Made by a program: the position numbers and the translations under genes. A stretch of 64,000 nt of DNA from Streptomyces sp. NBC_00190 (GTDB lineage Bacteria > Actinomycetota > Actinomycetes > Streptomycetales > Streptomycetaceae), in contig NZ_CP108131.1 in the NCBI RefSeq assembly GCF_036203305.1, forward strand, positions 6,944,001 through 7,008,000, written 5' to 3'. Positions 62,377-64,000 of this stretch are shown piece after piece (positions within the stretch are counted from its first letter, which is position 1; each line of letters begins with the position of its first letter). The notes below the pieces were generated by a model that was given only the letters and a program-made list of their open reading frames with translations, had not been told where the DNA came from and made no database searches.

Positions 62377-63624
62377 ATGCCCCGACTCCTGACACCCCCA
62401 CGGGCCGCCGCCCTCGCGACCGCGGCCCTCGCCACGCTCCTGTCCGCGACGGCCTGGGTGGCCACCGCCACCGCCTCGCCCGCCTCCTCGGCCACGCCCA
62501 GCCCGGCCGCGCCCGTCCACGCGGCCGCCGGCACCTTGGCGCCGGAGAAGAAGTGCGCCCTCCCCGGCGGCCTGGCCGAGCTGAGCGGCCTCGCCATGAG
62601 CCGCCGCCACCCGGGCGTCTTCTACGCCGTCAACGACAGCGGCAACACCAACCAGGTCTTCGCGATCGACTGCACCAACGCCACCGGCCGGCTCGCGGCC
62701 ACGTTCACCGTCTCCGGCGTTGGCAACACCGACTGGGAGGGGCTGGCGATCGGCAAGGACGCGAGCGGCGGGCCGACGGTCCTGGTCGGCGACATCGGGG
62801 ACAACTTCAGCGGCCGCGCGGAGATCACCGTGCACGCGTTCGCCGAGCCCGAGCGGCTCGCCGACGCCGCGGTCACGCCGGCCACCTACCGGTTCGCCTA
62901 CGCCGACGGCCGGCACGACGCCGAGTCCCTGCTCGCCGACCCCGTCACCGGACGGCTCTACGTCGCGAGCAAGGTCATCGGAGCGGCGGGCCAGCTGTAC
63001 CAGGCACCGCTCCCGCCGGTGACGGGGCAGCTCAACACCCTCACCGCGGTCCGGCCGGGCCCCGTGTTCGCCACCGACGGGGCGTTCTCGCCGACGGGAG
63101 CCTCGTACTCCCTGCGCAGCGGCGGACCGCTGGGCGCCAACACGGCCTCCGTGTACGACACCTCGGGAGCCAAGCTCGCGGACGTCGCGCTCCCCGCCCA
63201 GTCTCAGGGGGAGACGGTGACGTACGCCGATTGCGCGAGCCTGCTCGTCGGGTCGGAGAACGATACCCAGATCTGGCGGGTGCCGCTGCCGCCGGAGGCC
63301 GCCCCGGACTGCGGCACCACACCGACACCGACCCCCACCCCCACGCCGACCCCCACTCCCGGGCATCTGAAGCTCGCCAACCCGGGCCCGCAGACGTGCA
63401 AGTTCAACCAGTCCTGCGCCATCCAGCTCACCGCCACCGGCGGAAAGCCCCCCGTCCGGTACGCGGCCACCGGCCTGCCGTGGGGTCTGACCCTCGACAG
63501 CGCCACCGGACGGGTCACCGGCAAGCCCTGGGGCAGCGGCACGGTCCAGGTCACCGCCGCCGTCACCGACTCCGCCGGGGGCACCGCAGGCACGGCATTC
63601 GCACTGACCGTCAACTGGTTCTGA
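62377..63624 (+). CDS. Secreted beta-propeller-like protein with PT-linker and Ig-like module
   Basis: A 415-residue exported protein. The start is uncertain: ATG 62377 (MPRLLTPP) or ATG 62368 (MVGMPRLL), neither with a strong ribosome site. A signal peptide (AAALATAALATLLSATAWVATATA) precedes a ~260-residue region with propeller-like blades: ELSGLAMSRRHPGVFYAVNDSGNTNQVFAIDC, DWEGLAIGKDASGGPTVLVGDIGDN, DAESLLADPVTGRLYVASK. No catalytic residues are evident. A Thr-Pro linker (63317-63360) leads to the same C-terminal module as the phosphoesterase at 43012-44277: PGPQTCKFNQSC, RYAATGLPWGL, GKPWGSGTVQVTA and a final TVNWF. A hairpin follows the stop. Its role may be wall- or product-associated. 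Confidence 0.82.
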   Translation: MPRLLTPPRAAALATAALATLLSATAWVATATASPASSATPSPAAPVHAAAGTLAPEKKCALPGGLAELSGLAMSRRHPGVFYAVNDSGNTNQVFAIDCTNATGRLAATFTVSGVGNTDWEGLAIGKDASGGPTVLVGDIGDNFSGRAEITVHAFAEPERLADAAVTPATYRFAYADGRHDAESLLADPVTGRLYVASKVIGAAGQLYQAPLPPVTGQLNTLTAVRPGPVFATDGAFSPTGASYSLRSGGPLGANTASVYDTSGAKLADVALPAQSQGETVTYADCASLLVGSENDTQIWRVPLPPEAAPDCGTTPTPTPTPTPTPTPGHLKLANPGPQTCKFNQSCAIQLTATGGKPPVRYAATGLPWGLTLDSATGRVTGKPWGSGTVQVTAAVTDSAGGTAGTAFALTVNWF

Positions 63625-63632
63625 GACGGGGC

Positions 63633-63657
63633 GGGGCGGGCTTGTACAACCCGCCCC
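63633..63657 (+). terminator. Terminator hairpin after the secreted-protein gene
   Basis: GGGGCGGG (63633-63640) pairs with CCCGCCCC (63650-63657) across the loop CTTGTACAA, starting 8 bp after the stop. Confidence 0.7.
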
Positions 63658-63707
63658 CCAAGCCGCACTGTTGACCGAGTCTCGTTCATCAGGTCAGGAG
63701 AGCCGGC

Positions 63708-64000
63708 TTGTCGTCCCACATTTCTTCCGCCCCGCACGCTTCGGACACCCCGCACGTCATCGACCCCGCGGGCGGCTGCCCGCACGCCCTGAACGCCCGG
63801 CTGCGTGCCCAGGGCGCCGTGGCGGAGGTCGTACTGCCCGGCGCGGTGCCCGGCGCGGTCGTCCTCGGGCACGAGGCGCTGAAGGAGTTCCTCGCCCACC
63901 CGGACGTGGCCAAGGACGCGCGGCACTTCCCGTCCCTGCACGACGGCACCATCCCCCCGGACTGGCCGCTGCGGGTCTTCGCCAACGCCCAGGGCATGCA
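63708..64000 (+). CDS. Cytochrome P450, N-terminal fragment (cut by window end)
   Basis: TTG 63708 follows CAGGAG at 8-9 nt. The 97 codons present read VIDPAGGCPHALNARLRAQG, VVLGHEALKEFLAHPDVAKDARHFPSL and IPPDWPLRVFANAQGM. This is the typical start of a soluble actinobacterial P450: the proline-rich lead, the A-helix GHEALKEFLAHPDVAKD and the WPL...QGM block. The heme-binding end is outside the window. It lies downstream of the secreted protein and near the PKS operon, so it may be a tailoring oxygenase, but a terminator separates them. Confidence 0.85.
   Translation, partial: MSSHISSAPHASDTPHVIDPAGGCPHALNARLRAQGAVAEVVLPGAVPGAVVLGHEALKEFLAHPDVAKDARHFPSLHDGTIPPDWPLRVFANAQGM

Overview
The window is GC-rich DNA with GTG/TTG starts, ATGA gene overlaps and large secondary-metabolite genes. 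A streptomycete or a close relative is the best reading. All calls come from reading the sequence; no database search was run.

Layout. 1-167 is the 3' end of a cytochrome P450 gene, followed by an ABC exporter (272-2092). 2153-4981 holds a DeoR repressor, an MFS transporter and a HAD phosphatase around a 23-bp palindrome. 5220-10391 is a tightly coupled four-gene operon: class III aminotransferase, inositol-monophosphatase-like phosphatase, zinc polyol dehydrogenase and a GH35-like glycosidase. The first three match the known azasugar (1-deoxynojirimycin/mannojirimycin) signature gabT1-yktC1-gutB1. 10570-14634 is a compact cassette that I do not recognise as a described system: a 26-residue peptide, a perfect 34-bp palindrome, an RRE-like/M50 membrane protease, a TPR protein with a degraded ATPase part and a flavin reductase. 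It looks like a ribosomal peptide (RiPP) or peptide-signalling locus. A SARP regulator converges on it.

15826-17961 carries an anti-sigma switch pair, an isochorismatase-like hydrolase and a SAP-domain protein. 18071-32263 is an exported-protein region: a PKD/repeat protein, a LamG/ricin-lectin protein and a divergent 2428-residue RHS polymorphic toxin with a HINT domain, an ADP-ribosyltransferase-like tip and a likely immunity gene. 32303-42911 is an eroded accessory stretch with four broken genes (integrase, two MFS transporters, an alpha/beta hydrolase) among intact AraC, RibD-like, HIBCH-like, UvrA-like/TetR, GNAT, DUF2975/XRE and SDR genes.

43012-60877 is one minus-strand operon of about 18 kb. 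It encodes two PUFA-synthase/HglE-like iterative PKS proteins (NMO-NMO-KS-AT-ACP-KR and KS-AT-DH-PPTase), a free ACP, an alpha/beta hydrolase, a glycosyltransferase, a zinc-ribbon methyltransferase, a GHMP-kinase-like protein and a secreted phosphoesterase. It probably makes a glycosylated, methylated long-chain polyketide or fatty acid. A LysR gene and a secreted protein lie upstream; the secreted protein ends in the same C-terminal module as the phosphoesterase at the far end of the operon. The window closes inside a second P450 gene (63708-64000).
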